A DNA stretch of 64,000 bases from Candidatus Ozemobacteraceae bacterium (lineage in GTDB: Bacteria > Muiribacteriota > Ozemobacteria > Ozemobacterales > Ozemobacteraceae), in NCBI GenBank assembly GCA_035373905.1, contig DAOSOK010000028.1:1-64000 (forward strand), given 5' to 3'. The position numbers and the translations under genes were made by a program. Positions 62,971 through 64,000 of this stretch are shown one piece after another. Numbering within the stretch: position 1 is the first letter of the stretch; every line of letters begins with the position of its first letter. The notes beneath the pieces were generated by a model that was given only the letters and a program-made list of their open reading frames with translations, was not told the DNA's origin and ran no database searches.

Positions 62971-63522
62971 TCAGTCCGGCACGTTGTGGGCGGTCGAGAG
63001 GTAGCGGCGGTATTCGGCGGGGCTGAGGACGATGTCGGGGTATTCGTTGCTGGTCCAGTAGCGCTTGCCCTCAGGGGTTTCGTGCCACTCGCCGTCGCGC
63101 ATGTCGACTTCGCGCCCGTAGATGATCGCGATCTTCTTGCCGCGGGCGACGGAGGCATCGTCCCCGTGGGCGGCCAGGAACAGCTGCAGAACGCCATTCA
63201 GGCTCGCGCGCCCTTCCTGGCTGATCTCGAACTGGAGCCGGCCGATCAGGCGGGCCCGCATGCCGGACTCGAGCTCGGCGGCGCGGGCGGCGACCAGGTT
63301 CAGCTCGGTCTCGTCGGCCAGCAGCTTGTTCGTAAGGTCGGCTTCGCGCACGCGCACGTTGATCTCACTGCGAATGCCGGATTCGAAATCGGTGATGAGT
63401 TCGCGCTCGTAGACGCGGCCCAGCCCGATGAACTCGTCGGCGAGACTGCCGGCAAACGCGGCAGACGCCAGGGGCAACAACACCACGACCAGGAGGACGA
63501 TTCGATTCAGCAGCTTTGTCAT
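62971..63522 (-). CDS. Secreted protein of unknown function
   Basis: This is a 183-residue protein. A signal peptide (1-24, ending AFAG) precedes a long charged helical part (about 30-130) that may be a coiled coil. A short C-terminal domain follows with GREVDMRDGEWHETPEGKRYW. GGAGGG sits 6 bases before the ATG at 63522; the ATG at 63528 is too close to it. No family is recognised. Confidence 0.62.
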   Translation of the reverse strand: MTKLLNRIVLLVVVLLPLASAAFAGSLADEFIGLGRVYERELITDFESGIRSEINVRVREADLTNKLLADETELNLVAARAAELESGMRARLIGRLQFEISQEGRASLNGVLQLFLAAHGDDASVARGKKIAIIYGREVDMRDGEWHETPEGKRYWTSNEYPDIVLSPAEYRRYLSTAHNVPD

Positions 63523-63649
63523 GGGCATCCCTCCGTTTTCTTTCGCCTTTTATGTCGCAAATTGCGTACCCGTGCCCTCAGCCCTCCAAAGAGGCTTCAG
63601 ACGCGCACATCCTTCCGTTCCGGCGCCTCGAGTGCTAGAATGTCGGCGC

Positions 63650-64000
63650 ATGACTGCCGAATACTCATCACACACCCTCATCCTTCGCACGCACAACTAC
63701 AACCGCGTCAGCTTCGGCGCGCTTCTGGGCGCCTGCCCGGAAACGACTCTCGCAAAAATCCGACCAGTTCTTTGGGAAAGCGATGCCCCGCCGCCCCCGG
63801 AGCTCCTCGCCGGCCGCGTCCTGCTGCTCTACTCGTTCATGATGCCACACAAGGACGCCGTCAGCGCCGAACTGCGAAACGTCCGGTCGCTCGTCGGGGA
63901 AAACGGCCGCGCCGTCGACATCTGGGCCGGGGGTGCCGAGGCGACTCTCAATACTCCGGCCGTCGAAGAGATGGGCTTCGACCTCATCCTGGCTGGCGAA
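63650..64000 (+). CDS. B12-binding/radical-SAM protein, 5' part
   Basis: The gene runs off the window, and 117 residues are visible. The visible part matches the N-terminal cobalamin-binding-like domain of radical-SAM proteins of the MJ1487 type. Residues VLLLYSFMMPHKDAV are followed by WAGGAEATLNTPAVEEMGFDLILAGE, the position of the usual GGPHAxxxPE...GFDxVVxGEGE. The radical-SAM domain must lie beyond the end. Neither ribosome site nor promoter is clear. Confidence 0.7.
   Translation, partial: MTAEYSSHTLILRTHNYNRVSFGALLGACPETTLAKIRPVLWESDAPPPPELLAGRVLLLYSFMMPHKDAVSAELRNVRSLVGENGRAVDIWAGGAEATLNTPAVEEMGFDLILAGE

Overview
The window is high-GC DNA from a Gram-negative bacterium that probably lives anaerobically or microaerobically. 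The evidence is exported lipoproteins with lipoboxes, pseudopilins, RND and PTS systems, a class I hybrid-cluster protein, rubrerythrin and an NrdG-like radical-SAM activase. No ribosomal or other taxonomic marker is present. A deep-branching phylum (Riflebacteria/Ozemobacteria-like) is only a guess from the gene mix. I see no phage, insertion sequence, CRISPR array or rRNA.

Region 1 (0.3-9.8 kb) is two divergent operons that look like one acyl-chain biosynthesis and export system. Leftward run an unusual ketosynthase (both catalytic His replaced), an acyl carrier protein, a stand-alone polyketide-type dehydratase, an alpha-oxoamine synthase and an NAD-dependent epimerase-type reductase. Rightward run an Old-Yellow-Enzyme/Fe-S reductase, an RND/MMPL exporter and a ThiL/PurM-like protein. 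The set could make and export an oxoamine or sphingoid-like lipid. Region 2 (9.9-18.2 kb) has dGTPase, a membrane diheme cytochrome and an exported rubrerythrin. It continues with an Rrf2 regulator, ferredoxin, Hcp, a short siroheme-reductase-like ferredoxin and a NapH-like membrane Fe-S protein, i.e. a nitrosative/oxidative stress island with readable promoters and a shared operator-like motif.

Region 3 (18.2-21.4 kb) holds a transglutaminase-elicitor-like exported protein with a lipoprotein, and an exported metallophosphatase. Region 4 (21.6-30.0 kb) is a signalling hub: a REC-kinase-REC hybrid with a REC/ATPase protein, facing a 1506-residue PocR-PAS hybrid kinase and a REC-cyclase protein with altered catalytic residues. 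Region 5 (30.1-37.5 kb) is one long operon, and the best candidate for an undescribed system: orphan TupA-type binding protein, small secreted protein, CHASE2-SpoIIE phosphatase, FecR lipoprotein and three pseudopilin-like proteins.

Region 6 (37.6-51 kb) is transport: two EamA permeases, an MFS/POT-like permease, and a 6-phospho-beta-glycosidase next to a complete two-gene PTS (EIIA-HPr-EI fusion and EIIC-EIIB-EIIB). Region 7 (51-64 kb) has an exported M3 peptidase, NrdG-like activase, MerR plus VIT/vWA pair, a lipoprotein with Ig-like repeats, a lipase-like hydrolase, a ComEC-like metallo-beta-lactamase protein, tRNA-Leu(GAG) and the start of a B12-binding/radical-SAM gene. Two families of palindromic intergenic repeats run through the window. 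Their arms carry compensatory changes, and one copy supplies the stop codon of a permease gene.
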